A stretch of 64,000 bases of DNA from NCBI RefSeq assembly GCF_900099965.1, contig NZ_FNDJ01000034.1:1-64000 (forward strand). The letters run 5' to 3'. The notes below the pieces were generated by a model. It worked only from the letters and a program-made list of their open reading frames with translations, did no database searches and was not told the DNA's origin. The stretch comes from Nonomuraea jiangxiensis (GTDB lineage Bacteria; Actinomycetota; Actinomycetes; Streptosporangiales; Streptosporangiaceae). Shown one piece after another: positions 16,707 to 25,265 of the stretch. Positions within the stretch are counted from its first letter, which is position 1. Each line of letters opens with the position of its first letter. Made by a program: the position numbers and the translations under genes.

Positions 16707-17652
16707 GATCAAGGTGTTCTTCGCCACCGACATCCACGGATCCGACCGCTGTTTCCGCAAGTTCGTCAACGCCGGGAAGTTCTACGGGGCCGACGTACTG
16801 ATCATGGGCGGGGACATCACCGGCAAGATGCTGGTGCCGATCGTGGAGAGCGCCGGCGGGCGATACCGCTCGCACGTGTTCGGCCGGGACAGGGAGGTCG
16901 GCGAGGAGGAGCTGCCAGCGCTGCGGAAGCTGATCGCGGACGCCGGCTTCTACGCCTACGACACCACCCCCGACGAGATCGCCGAGTTCCGCGAGCGCCC
17001 GCAACTCGTCGAGGACACCTTCCGCAAGCACATGCACGAGACGCTGTCGGCCTGGATGTCCCTCGCCGAGGAACGGCTGGCGGGTACGGGGATCATGTGC
17101 CTGCTCGCGCCCGGCAACGACGACCCGCTCTTCGTGGACGACGTTCTCGGTGCCTCCGACATGCTGATCAACCCGGAGGGGCGGCTCGTGGAGCTGCCCG
17201 CCGGCTTCACGATGATCTCGGTCGGCTACTCCAACCCGACCCCGTGGGACTCGCCCCGCGAGCTGCCCGAGGAGCAGCTCTCCGAACGCATCGACCGCGA
17301 GGCGGCCAAGGTTCCCGACATGTCGAAGGCGATCTTCAACCTGCACGTCCCACCCAAGGACACCCCGATCGACCAGGCCATGCTCCTTGACGAGGAGTTC
17401 CGCCCGGTGATGAAGTCCGGTAGCCCGATGATCGCGGGAGTCGGGTCGCGGGCCGTACGCGCGGCGATCAGCACCTATCAGCCGCTGCTGGCCCTGCACG
17501 GGCACATCCACGAGTCCCGCGGCGAGGCGAAGATCGGCGGCTCCCGCTCGATCAACCCCGGTAGCGAGTATTCCGAAGGCGTGCTGCGCGGCGCGTTGCT
17601 CACCCTCTCCGTCAGGAAGGGGCTGCGTGGTTACCAACTCGTCGCCGGGTGA
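16693..17652 (+). CDS. Calcineurin-like metallophosphoesterase
   Basis: A 319-residue protein started at ATG 16693 (TTGGAGGG upstream), overlapping the previous gene by 14 bases. All dinuclear-metal motifs are present: Asp13-x-His15 (ATDIHG), Asp41 in MGGDITG, Asn in APGNDD, His in NLHVPPK, and His269-Gly-His271-Ile-His273. The fold hydrolyses phosphomonoesters or diesters. An insert (about residues 60-130) is longer than in small phosphatases and may set specificity. In this operon it may dephosphorylate a sugar or nucleotide intermediate. Confidence 0.85.
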   Translation: MRTREIKVFFATDIHGSDRCFRKFVNAGKFYGADVLIMGGDITGKMLVPIVESAGGRYRSHVFGRDREVGEEELPALRKLIADAGFYAYDTTPDEIAEFRERPQLVEDTFRKHMHETLSAWMSLAEERLAGTGIMCLLAPGNDDPLFVDDVLGASDMLINPEGRLVELPAGFTMISVGYSNPTPWDSPRELPEEQLSERIDREAAKVPDMSKAIFNLHVPPKDTPIDQAMLLDEEFRPVMKSGSPMIAGVGSRAVRAAISTYQPLLALHGHIHESRGEAKIGGSRSINPGSEYSEGVLRGALLTLSVRKGLRGYQLVAG

Positions 17653-18196
17653 GGCGCCCACTGTCGCGATCATCGGGTCGGCGCGGCTCGAGCCGCCCGA
17701 TCCTGCCTGGCGGCAGGCTTACGTGCTGGGCTGTACGCTCGGCGCCCGCGGCTGGCGGGTGATGACCGGCGGGTACGGCGGGCTGATGGGCGCCGCCGCG
17801 CAGGGCGCCCGCGAGAGCGGCGCGGCGGTGGTCGGGCTGCCGATGCGCGGATGGCCGGGGCTCACACCGAGTCCGTGGTGCACCGAGCTGCGCTGGGCCG
17901 AGGACTATCCCGAGCGGCTGCGTCACCTGCTCGCCGCCAACGTGGTGGTGGCGCTGGCCGGGGGAGTGGGCACGCTCGGCGAGGCGGCCGTCGTCTGGTC
18001 CGCGCTGCAGACCGAGCCCGGGGCGGCCAGGCTGGTGCTGCTCGGCGCGCGCTGGCGGCGGCTGCGGGAGGCGTTCGCGGCTGAGCTGGTCATCGGTCCG
18101 GGCGATCTCGGGCTGGCGCCTGTCGCCGAGGACGTCGACGACGTCCTGCCGCTGCTGGAACAGGCCGTGACCACCAGACCAGGGCCGCGGGGCTGA
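17627..18196 (+). CDS. LOG/TIGR00725-like nucleotide-binding protein
   Basis: A 189-residue protein started at GTG 17627, 26 bases inside the phosphoesterase gene. MTGGYGGLMGAAAQGARESG and ALAGGVGTLGEAAVVW match the LOG family nucleotide-binding and catalytic motifs (usual PGGxGTxxE). LOG enzymes release a base from nucleoside 5'-monophosphates; the TIGR00725 branch is less understood. Loss of the Pro in the second motif leaves activity uncertain. Its place between a phosphoesterase and the ureide genes may mean it handles an N-ribosyl or N-glycosyl phosphate. Confidence 0.75.
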   Translation: MVTNSSPGEAPTVAIIGSARLEPPDPAWRQAYVLGCTLGARGWRVMTGGYGGLMGAAAQGARESGAAVVGLPMRGWPGLTPSPWCTELRWAEDYPERLRHLLAANVVVALAGGVGTLGEAAVVWSALQTEPGAARLVLLGARWRRLREAFAAELVIGPGDLGLAPVAEDVDDVLPLLEQAVTTRPGPRG

Positions 18197-18198
18197 GG

Positions 18199-19539
18199 AT
18201 GGACCTGGTCATCCGAGCCCGGCGGGCTGTTATCGGCGGGTGCGAGGTTCCCGCCACCGTGTCGGTGCGGGACGGCAGGATCGTCGCCGTCCGGCCGTAC
18301 GACGAGGACCTGCACCCGGGCGGGGCCGAGATCACCGAGCTGGACGACGACGTGGTGCTGCTGCCCGGGATGGTGGACTCGCACGTGCACATCAACGAAC
18401 CCGGCCACGCCGAGTGGGAGGGGTTCGCCGGCGCGACCAGGGCCGCCGCCGCGGGCGGCATCACCACATTGGTGGACATGCCGGTGGACAGCGTCCCGGC
18501 CACAGTGAGCGTGGAGGCGCTGACGGCCAAGAGGACCGTAGCCGCGGGCCGGTGCCATGTCGACGTCGGCTTCTGGGGCGGCCTGATCCCCGGCGGAATC
18601 GAGGTGGCTGCGGCGCTCCACCGAGCCGGGGTGCTGGGCTTCAAGTGCTTCCTGGCCGACTCGGGCGCCCCCGACTTCCCGCCGCTGTCGCCGGACGGGC
18701 TCACCGAGGCGATGCGGGCGCTGCGCGAGCTCGGCGCCGTCCTGCTCGTCCATGCCGAGAGCGACGCGGAGATCGCCAAGCACCCGGCGGCTCGGGGGCC
18801 GAGTTATGCGGGTTTCCTGCGCTCCCGGCCACCACAGGTCGAGGAGGCGGCGGTGGCCGCGGTGATCGACGCCGCCCGCGTCACCGGGGCGCGGGCCCAC
18901 ATTGTGCACCTGTCCAGCGCCACCGCGCTGCCGCTGATCGCCGCCGCCCGGCGCGACGGCGTCCGCGTCACCGCCGAGACCTGCCCGCACTACCTCTCAC
19001 TGGCCGCAGAGCAGATCCCTGACGGCGCGACGGAGTACGCCTGCTGCCCGCCGATCCGGGAGGCCGCCAACCGTGAGCGGTTGTGGTCGGGGCTGGCGGC
19101 GGGGACGCTCGACCTGGTGGTGTCCGACCACTCGCCCTGCGCGGCCGAGCTCAAGCACCGCGACACCGGTGACTTCGGTACGGCCTGGGGCGGCATCTCC
19201 TCGCTCCAGCTCGCCCTGCCGATCGTCTGGACCGAGGCACGCCGGCGCGGGATCCCTTTGACGGAGGTCGCCCGGTGGATGAGCGAGCGTCCCGCACGCC
19301 TGGCCGGGCTGCCCGCCAAGGGCCGCATCGCACCCGGGTACGACGCCGACCTCTGCGTCTTCTCACCCGGCGAGACTTTCACCGTGCGCGTGGAGGACCT
19401 GCACCACCGCCAGCCGATCACCCCGTACGCCGGTCGGCGCCTGCACGGAGTGATCCAGCGCACCTGGCTGCGCGGCCGCGACATCGACCCCGCCCATCCC
19501 GCCGGACGCCTGCTGACCCGCCTGGAGGACCCGTCATGA
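18199..19539 (+). CDS. allB: Allantoinase/dihydropyrimidinase-like amidohydrolase
   Basis: A 446-residue cyclic amidohydrolase. Metal ligands are visible: His62-x-His64 in DSHVHINEPG, Lys149 in GFKCFLADSG (carbamylated bridge), His in VHAESD, His in IVHLSS and Asp in SDHSPC. ETCPHYL is typical of allantoinases and hydantoinases. It opens cyclic ureides; allantoin to allantoate fits best because allantoicase is encoded two genes downstream. It begins three bases after the LOG gene stop and overlaps the next gene by ATGA. A hydantoinase acting on a related ring is the main alternative. Confidence 0.85.
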   Translation: MDLVIRARRAVIGGCEVPATVSVRDGRIVAVRPYDEDLHPGGAEITELDDDVVLLPGMVDSHVHINEPGHAEWEGFAGATRAAAAGGITTLVDMPVDSVPATVSVEALTAKRTVAAGRCHVDVGFWGGLIPGGIEVAAALHRAGVLGFKCFLADSGAPDFPPLSPDGLTEAMRALRELGAVLLVHAESDAEIAKHPAARGPSYAGFLRSRPPQVEEAAVAAVIDAARVTGARAHIVHLSSATALPLIAAARRDGVRVTAETCPHYLSLAAEQIPDGATEYACCPPIREAANRERLWSGLAAGTLDLVVSDHSPCAAELKHRDTGDFGTAWGGISSLQLALPIVWTEARRRGIPLTEVARWMSERPARLAGLPAKGRIAPGYDADLCVFSPGETFTVRVEDLHHRQPITPYAGRRLHGVIQRTWLRGRDIDPAHPAGRLLTRLEDPS

Positions 19540-20279
19540 AGATCCTCGTCGTCAACCCCAACACCTCCGCGTCGATGACGAACGCCATCGCCGAGACCGC
19601 GCGGCGAGCCGCATCGCCGGGCACCGAGATCCTCGCCGTCCAGCCGGACTACGGCCCGGAGGCCATCGACTGCGCGATGGAGAGCTACCTGTCGGCCGTG
19701 GCGGTGATGGACCGCATCCTGACGCTCGGCGAGCCGTACGACGCGGTCGTGCTGGCCGGGTTCGGCGAGCACGGGCGCGAGGGTGTCCAGGAGATCGTGG
19801 ACGTCCCCGTCCTGGACATCGCGGAGTGCTCGGCCTGCGTCGCGCAGTTGATCGGCCGCAACTACTCGGTGGTGACGACCCTCCAGCGTTCGGTCGGCGC
19901 GATCGAGGACCGGCTGCGGCTGGCGGGGCTGGCCGACCGGTGCGCGTCGGTCCGCTCCTGCGGCCTGTCCACCCTGGACGTCGATCGCGATCCCGCCGCC
20001 GCGATGGAGGCGATCGTCGCCGAGGCGGAACGCGCCGTGCGCGCCGACCACGCCGAAGTGATCTGCCTCGGCTGCGGCGGCATGGCCGGCCTGGACGAGG
20101 CGATCACCGCCCGCGTGGGCGTCCCCGTCGTGGACGGCGTCTCCGCGGGTGTCCGGCTCGCCGAGGCGGTGGCCGGTCTCGGTCTGGGGACCAGCAAGGT
20201 CTGTACGTACGCGCCCCCGGACCCGAAGGCCATCACCGCCTGGCCGCTCTCCCGTCACATCGCCGCGGCGGACCGATGA
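19536..20279 (+). CDS. Asp/Glu/hydantoin racemase-superfamily protein with one catalytic Cys
   Basis: A 247-residue protein, overlapping genes at both ends by ATGA. MKILVVNPNTSASMT is the signature of allantoin/hydantoin racemases. Those enzymes use two cysteines; here the first site reads LAGFGEHG with Gly75, while the second is kept as Cys180 in LGCGGMAG. One-Cys members such as arylmalonate decarboxylase do decarboxylation or one-sided proton transfer. So it may be a racemase acting by another base, a decarboxylase, or a related lyase. Its position next to allantoinase favours a ureide substrate. Confidence 0.8.
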   Translation: MKILVVNPNTSASMTNAIAETARRAASPGTEILAVQPDYGPEAIDCAMESYLSAVAVMDRILTLGEPYDAVVLAGFGEHGREGVQEIVDVPVLDIAECSACVAQLIGRNYSVVTTLQRSVGAIEDRLRLAGLADRCASVRSCGLSTLDVDRDPAAAMEAIVAEAERAVRADHAEVICLGCGGMAGLDEAITARVGVPVVDGVSAGVRLAEAVAGLGLGTSKVCTYAPPDPKAITAWPLSRHIAAADR

Positions 20280-21415
20280 AGCTCGACCTGGCATCGCGAT
20301 GGCTGGGCGGCAGCGTGCTCGCCGCCAGCGACGAGTCCTTCGGCTTCAAGGAGACCCTGCTGGTCCCGGCCGCCCCGGACTTCACCCCCGGCCGGTACGA
20401 CCACCGCGGCGAGATCGTCGACGGCTGGGAGACCAGGCGTCGGCGCGGCGAACCCGGCCACGACTGGGCGATCGTGCGGCTGGGCGCACCAGGGGTGATC
20501 GACGAGATCGACGTGGACACCCGGTTCTTCACCGGCAACTACCCGCCCGCCTGCCGGATCGAGGCGTGCGGGATGGAGGGCTACCCTCGCGTGGCCGAGC
20601 TCACCGGGCCGGAGGCGGAATGGGCGGAGATCGTGCCGCTGAGCCCGCTGCGCGGGGACGGCCACAACCTGTTCGCGGTGGCGGACCGTCGCAGGTTCAC
20701 CCACATCCGGCTGTCCATCCACCCGGACGGCGGAATCGCCCGGCTCCGGGTTCGCGGCGAGGTAGTGCCTGATCCCCGGCACTGGGACGGTCTCACCGTG
20801 GACCTGGCCTGCCAGGAGCAGGGCGGGCTGGTGGTGGACTCCAGCGATTCCTTCTACTCCTCGGCCGAGCTGCTCAACCGCCCGGACAGAGCACGCACCA
20901 TGGGGGAGGGCTGGGAGACCAGCCGTCGCCGCGACCCGGGCCACGACTTTGCGGTGATCCGGCTCGCGGCGACGGGCCGGCTGCGGCAGATCGAGATCGA
21001 CACGAGCCACTTCAAGTACAACGCCTCCGCCGAGGTCGAGCTGTCCGGCGCCGCCTCCACCGAGCCCCGGGACCTCGACTGGTTCCCCGTGTTGCCGCGC
21101 ACGCCGGTCACGCCGGACACCAGGCATCTCTTCACGCTGCCCACGACGAGCGCCCCGCTGACGACCGTACGAATCGACGCCTTCCCCGACGGGGGCATCT
21201 CGCGGGTCCGGCTCGTCGGCACGCCCGAGCCGGCCGCCCGGTTGCGCGCGGGGTTGCACTGGTTCAACGCTCTTCCGGCGAGCCAGGCCGCGCACTGCCT
21301 GGCCGTGGCGGGCGTGCCCGAGCCGGACCTCGCCCGGGTCCTGGCCGCTCGCCCGCTCACCTCCCTGGAAGCCGTTCCGGAGATCCTCACCACCTGGCTC
21401 ACCGGCCGCCTATGA
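20276..21415 (+). CDS. alc: Allantoicase with extra C-terminal segment
   Basis: A 379-residue protein with two allantoicase repeats. Repeat one (about 20-170) has DGWETRRRRGEPGHDWAIV and DVDTRFFTGNYPP; repeat two (about 185-320) has EGWETSRRRDPGHDFAVI and EIDTSHFKYNAS. The enzyme cleaves allantoate to ureidoglycolate and urea. Residues ~326-379 (HWFNALPASQAA, then ARVLAARPL) look like the N-terminal helices of OHCU decarboxylase, but that enzyme's body is missing. The stop lies only a few bases before an IS scar, so the tail may be a truncated fusion. Confidence 0.88.
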   Translation: MKLDLASRWLGGSVLAASDESFGFKETLLVPAAPDFTPGRYDHRGEIVDGWETRRRRGEPGHDWAIVRLGAPGVIDEIDVDTRFFTGNYPPACRIEACGMEGYPRVAELTGPEAEWAEIVPLSPLRGDGHNLFAVADRRRFTHIRLSIHPDGGIARLRVRGEVVPDPRHWDGLTVDLACQEQGGLVVDSSDSFYSSAELLNRPDRARTMGEGWETSRRRDPGHDFAVIRLAATGRLRQIEIDTSHFKYNASAEVELSGAASTEPRDLDWFPVLPRTPVTPDTRHLFTLPTTSAPLTTVRIDAFPDGGISRVRLVGTPEPAARLRAGLHWFNALPASQAAHCLAVAGVPEPDLARVLAARPLTSLEAVPEILTTWLTGRL

Positions 21416-21417
21416 GG

Positions 21418-22131
21418 GGTTTCTCCGGCCGAGCTATGCGGCTCGGCGATACTCGTTGATCACCCTCCCGAGTATCGCGTGGCGTTCGATCCGGCCTTCC
21501 ATCGGCACCGCCACATGCTCATCGTGATCAGGTGGTCGCTGCCCACGGCCCTGATGCGGCCGATCGAGATACTCGTTCAGAACCACGCGCAGGTGACGTT
21601 CGCCGTAGATCAGCATTCGGTCGGTGCACTCGCCGCGTTACCGTTCGGATCCACCGCTCGGCGTAGCAGTTCGCCCTTGGCGTTCGCGGCGGTGTCTTTA
21701 GCACTGTGATACCTACGGCGGCGAACACCTCATCGAAGACCGCAGTGAACTTAGCGTCCCGATCGCCGATAGGAAGCGAAACGACCTGCTCGCTCGCCGA
21801 GGTCGATCACCGAAACGGTGCGAGCGCATGATGCGCCGCACGGTCGCCTCGCTGACCTGGAACCCAAGCCGCTCCAACTCCCCGTGCACCCGTCGATGGC
21901 CCCACCCGGGGTTCTCCCGCGCCAAGCGCACGATCAGGTCCCGAAGCTCCGGAGTCGTTCCTGTACGCCCGGGCCGATGCGGGTAGGCCCAGGCCCGTCG
22001 CAATAGGCGACGATGCCACGCCAGCAACGTCGCCGGGGTGACCAGACGATGAGCGCGCAGCACCGCCGGTAACCACCGGGCCAGCGCCGCGAGAACGGCC
22101 CGATCGGCCGTTCACCATAGATGATCAAGAG
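21418..22131 (-). mobile_element. IS remnant with frameshifted, internally deleted transposase (copy 2 of 3)
   Basis: Minus-strand pieces in three frames read as one transposase: LVTPATLLAWHRRLLRRAW, ENPGWGHRRVHGELERLGF, TVRRIMRSHR, then VGITVLKTPPRTPRANCYAERW and an HLRVVLNEYL tail. The segment holding the catalytic Asp residues is deleted. A 7-bp dyad GCCGAGC/GCTCGGC (21428-21447) at the left edge may double as a terminator for the ureide operon. Confidence 0.8.
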
Positions 22132-22139
22132 ACCGGGCG

Positions 22140-22709
22140 TCAGGATGGCGGGTCCTCGGAGGCGGGCATCGTGAAGAACCTGAGGAAAATCGGCCGCGCG
22201 CTGGGCGACGCGTCTTCCGGCGTGCGGCGGAATCTAGACAGCAGTTCCATGTACGCCTCGAAGAACTCGTCGAGTTCTTCCCTGGTCAGGTGAGTGAGCC
22301 CGCGAGACGCCTTGGCCCACTCGCCGTACCGCCGATGATCTGTGAAGAAGCGCCGGGCGAGCTCCAGCTCCTGGTCGACCTTGAACTCGGTGATCTCGTC
22401 GAGGAGCTTCTGCGACTCCTCGTCCATCTCGCCCGCCGGCGGCCACCTCAGGTCGGCGCTGATCTGCCGCCACCAGCGCTCCCTTCCGGTTGACTGCTCG
22501 GGGATCTCTTCGATGAACCCGTTGTGCTCGAGCTGGCGCAGGTGATAGCTGAGCGTCCCAGTGTTCTCGCCGAGTGCCCGGGCGAGCGTGGTGGACGTGG
22601 CCGGGCCGTTGATGCCGAGATGCCGCAGGATCCGCTGCCGCAGCGGATGGCCGAGTGCCTTGTGCGCACCTGGATCACTGAGCTGCCGGATCGTCGGTCT
22701 GTTCGCCAC
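22140..22709 (-). CDS. ArsR-type HTH regulator
   Basis: A 189-residue protein with an N-terminal winged helix at about 12-85 (ALGHPLRQRILRHL, TSTTLARALGENTGTLSYHLRQL, GFIEEIPEQSTGRERWW). The long acidic helical C-terminal half is typical of the larger actinobacterial ArsR group that pairs with transporters or peptidases. No Cys metal site is visible. It is divergent from the M28 peptidase gene, with a matching palindrome between them. Confidence 0.88.
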   Translation of the reverse strand: MANRPTIRQLSDPGAHKALGHPLRQRILRHLGINGPATSTTLARALGENTGTLSYHLRQLEHNGFIEEIPEQSTGRERWWRQISADLRWPPAGEMDEESQKLLDEITEFKVDQELELARRFFTDHRRYGEWAKASRGLTHLTREELDEFFEAYMELLSRFRRTPEDASPSARPIFLRFFTMPASEDPPS

Positions 22710-22735
22710 ACTGCGAGCTTACAACCTCCCGTCAC

Positions 22736-22771
22736 ATTGCAGAATTTCTTCTGCAGCATTTTTTCTGCAAT
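22736..22771. promoter_or_regulatory. ArsR operator cluster in divergent promoter
   Basis: TGCAGAA-TTTC-TTCTGCA (22738-22755) is a perfect 7-bp dyad, and a third half-site TTCTGCAAT (22763-22771) repeats the right arm. The 9-bp outer pair ATTGCAGAA/TTCTGCAAT is also perfect. The region is unusually AT-rich and lies 27 bases from the regulator's start. Confidence 0.65.
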
Positions 22772-22840
22772 ACTCCGTCGCGGCGCTCCCTGACGCCACC
22801 ACAGGGGAACATCGGGACACGAACACGGGAGTGAACGAGG

Positions 22841-25141
22841 ATGTCATCAGCCGCAGACGGTCACCCATCGGGACGGCGCTCACGCGCCATCGGACTTATG
22901 GCCCTGTGCGTGCTCCTGCTGATCGCCATCGGCGCGATCAGGGACACCACCCCCACCGCGGTGAGCCCGGCCGACGCTCCTGACCGGGCGTTCAGCGCGC
23001 AGCGAGCCTTCACCCAGGTCGAGCGCTTCGCCGTCGCGCCCCACCCCGTCGGCACGGCCGAGCACGCCCGGGTCCGCGACTACCTGATCGGCGAGTTGCG
23101 ACGGCTGGGCCTGCGACCTGAGGTGCACGAGTCGGTGGGCGTCGCACCGCGCGGCGAGCAGGGCGAACCCGTCACCGCCGGGCGTGTCTTCAACATCGTC
23201 GCCGTGATCCCCGGGACCGCTCCCACCGGCCGCATCTTCGTCACCGCTCACTACGACTCCGTCCCCGAGGGACCGGGCGCCAACGACGACGGAGCCGGTA
23301 CGGCGAGCGCGATCGAGACGGCCAGGGCGCTGCTCGCGGACGGCACCCGGTTGCGCAACGACGTCGTGTTCCTCATCACCGACGCCGAGGAGACAGGGCT
23401 CCTGGGGTCGGAGGCGTTCGTGAGGAACCACCCGCTCGCACAGGGGCGGAACGTGGTGCTCAACAACGAGGCGCGCGGGTCCAAGGGGCCGGTGCTGATG
23501 TTCCGGAGCACGGAGCCGAACGCCAGCCTGATCTCCACGTTCGGATCGGCGGCGCCCATGCCCGTGGCCGACTCCGTGTACGCCGAGCTCATGAAACTGC
23601 TCAACAATGACACCGACTTCACCGCCTTCCAACCCGGCGGGATGGCCGTGCTCGACTCCGCCTACGCCAACGCGGGCACCCTCTACCACAGCGTTCTCGA
23701 CGACCCCGCGCACGTCGATCTCGCGGCACTGCAGCAGATGGGCGACAACACGCTGGCGCTCGTACGCGCGTTCGGCGGCGCCGACCTGGCGCGGCTGACC
23801 ACCGGGAACGACCTGGTCTACTTCAACCTCCCGCCCGGACTGCTGGTCCGCTACCCGGCCTGGGCGGTCACCCCGCTGGGCGCCGTCGCCCTGCTGGCGG
23901 CACTGGCGCTGATCTTCCTGGCCCGTCGCCGGGGCGTGGTTACGTTGCGGCGCACGCTCCTCGGCGCCGCGCTCGCCCTGATCCCGATCGGACTCGGGGT
24001 AGGCGCCGGAGTCTACTTCTGGGACCTGCTCAAGATGATCCGGCCCGAACTCGGCGGAACCGCCACCACGACCCCGTACCAGCCTGAGCTGTTGTGGCTC
24101 GCCGTCTTGATGCTCGCGGGCACGATCCTGGTCGCGTGGTACGCGCTGCTGCGCCGCCGCGTCGGCACCGCCGAACTGGCACTGGGCATGCTGGCCTGGG
24201 TGGCCCTGATCGCTCTCGGACTCGGCATCGTGTCGCCCGGAGCGTCACACCTCGCCGCCTGGCCCGCCCTGGGGGCGGCGCTGGGCGGGCTGGCCGCGCT
24301 CCGCCGCCCGCCGCGGTGGCGCGTCCTCATCCTCGCCGCGGGTCTCGTCCCGGGCGCCCTGATCCTGCTGCCCAGCGCGTGGAACACGCTGCCGACGGGC
24401 CTGCAGTACGTGGGCTACGCCCCCATGCCCCTGGTGATCCTGTTCGGCGGTCTCCTGCTGCCGCTGATCGAGACCGTGTGGACTCGCAGACGTTCCCCGC
24501 TGATCCCGCTGACCGCGCTGGTCGTCTCGATCGCTCTGATAGCGGCGGGCCTGCTGGTCGAGCCGATCGACAAGGAGCACCCGCGGCGAACCAGCCTGGC
24601 CTACGGCCTTGACGCGGACACCGGCAAGGCCTTCTGGCTGACTTCGAAGGCGCCCGACCAGTGGGCCCGGCGCTACGGTGGCGCCGACATGACCGGCCAG
24701 CCGCCGGCGGAGCTGTGGGGCGGGGGGTCCAAACTCCTCAGCCCGGCGAAGGCCGCCGCGCTGCCGGCGCCCTCGCTGCGGGTGCTCGCGGACACGACCT
24801 CGCAGGACGAGCGAACCCTGCGCGTCCGTATCCACTCAGAACGCGGAGCGAACATGGTCGGCCTGCGGGTGGACGGAGACACTGCGACAGTGCGTTCGCT
24901 GGCCGTCGAGGGCCGCTCCATTACTGCCGATCCAGCGGGATTCGTTTTCCACGCCCCGGGACCGGGGGGTGCCGAGGCGTCGCTGACCGTAGGGGTTACC
25001 GGCGACAAGATCCGGCTGCGGGTCACCGACGTGAGCCCGAACCCCAGCGAGATGTCCGCACTTCCCGGCTTCATCCCCCCACCGGATTGGCTGTTCCTCG
25101 GCGACACCAAGATCTCCGTCACCAAGGCTTATGACATTTGA
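22841..25141 (+). CDS. Membrane-bound M28-family zinc metallopeptidase
   Basis: A 766-residue protein. An N-terminal membrane helix (about 16-30) precedes the M28 catalytic domain: His137 and Asp139 in AHYDSVPEG, Asp149 in GANDDGAG, Glu183-Glu184 in DAEETGLLG, and His in TLYHSVLDD, all zinc ligands or catalytic residues. About six to nine further membrane helices (roughly 330-560) and an extracytoplasmic beta-rich tail follow, an architecture like eukaryotic ERMP1 peptidases. It probably trims peptides on the outer face of the membrane. Divergent ArsR control is likely. Confidence 0.88.
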   Translation: MSSAADGHPSGRRSRAIGLMALCVLLLIAIGAIRDTTPTAVSPADAPDRAFSAQRAFTQVERFAVAPHPVGTAEHARVRDYLIGELRRLGLRPEVHESVGVAPRGEQGEPVTAGRVFNIVAVIPGTAPTGRIFVTAHYDSVPEGPGANDDGAGTASAIETARALLADGTRLRNDVVFLITDAEETGLLGSEAFVRNHPLAQGRNVVLNNEARGSKGPVLMFRSTEPNASLISTFGSAAPMPVADSVYAELMKLLNNDTDFTAFQPGGMAVLDSAYANAGTLYHSVLDDPAHVDLAALQQMGDNTLALVRAFGGADLARLTTGNDLVYFNLPPGLLVRYPAWAVTPLGAVALLAALALIFLARRRGVVTLRRTLLGAALALIPIGLGVGAGVYFWDLLKMIRPELGGTATTTPYQPELLWLAVLMLAGTILVAWYALLRRRVGTAELALGMLAWVALIALGLGIVSPGASHLAAWPALGAALGGLAALRRPPRWRVLILAAGLVPGALILLPSAWNTLPTGLQYVGYAPMPLVILFGGLLLPLIETVWTRRRSPLIPLTALVVSIALIAAGLLVEPIDKEHPRRTSLAYGLDADTGKAFWLTSKAPDQWARRYGGADMTGQPPAELWGGGSKLLSPAKAAALPAPSLRVLADTTSQDERTLRVRIHSERGANMVGLRVDGDTATVRSLAVEGRSITADPAGFVFHAPGPGGAEASLTVGVTGDKIRLRVTDVSPNPSEMSALPGFIPPPDWLFLGDTKISVTKAYDI

Positions 25142-25265
25142 CGACCCCCGGACTACCGAGCCTGCGAGCTCCCGTCCCTCGGCGGTGGCCGTCCCCCCGC
25201 CCGCGAGGGCCGGGAGCTGTCCTGGATAGCGGTATCCTGCGACACCGCCTACCGTCTGCTGCCAG

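Noticed and set aside
18990..20294. A 434-residue minus-strand frame across the ureide genes
   Set aside because: Shadow of the allantoinase and racemase genes, which carry clear metal and catalytic motifs.
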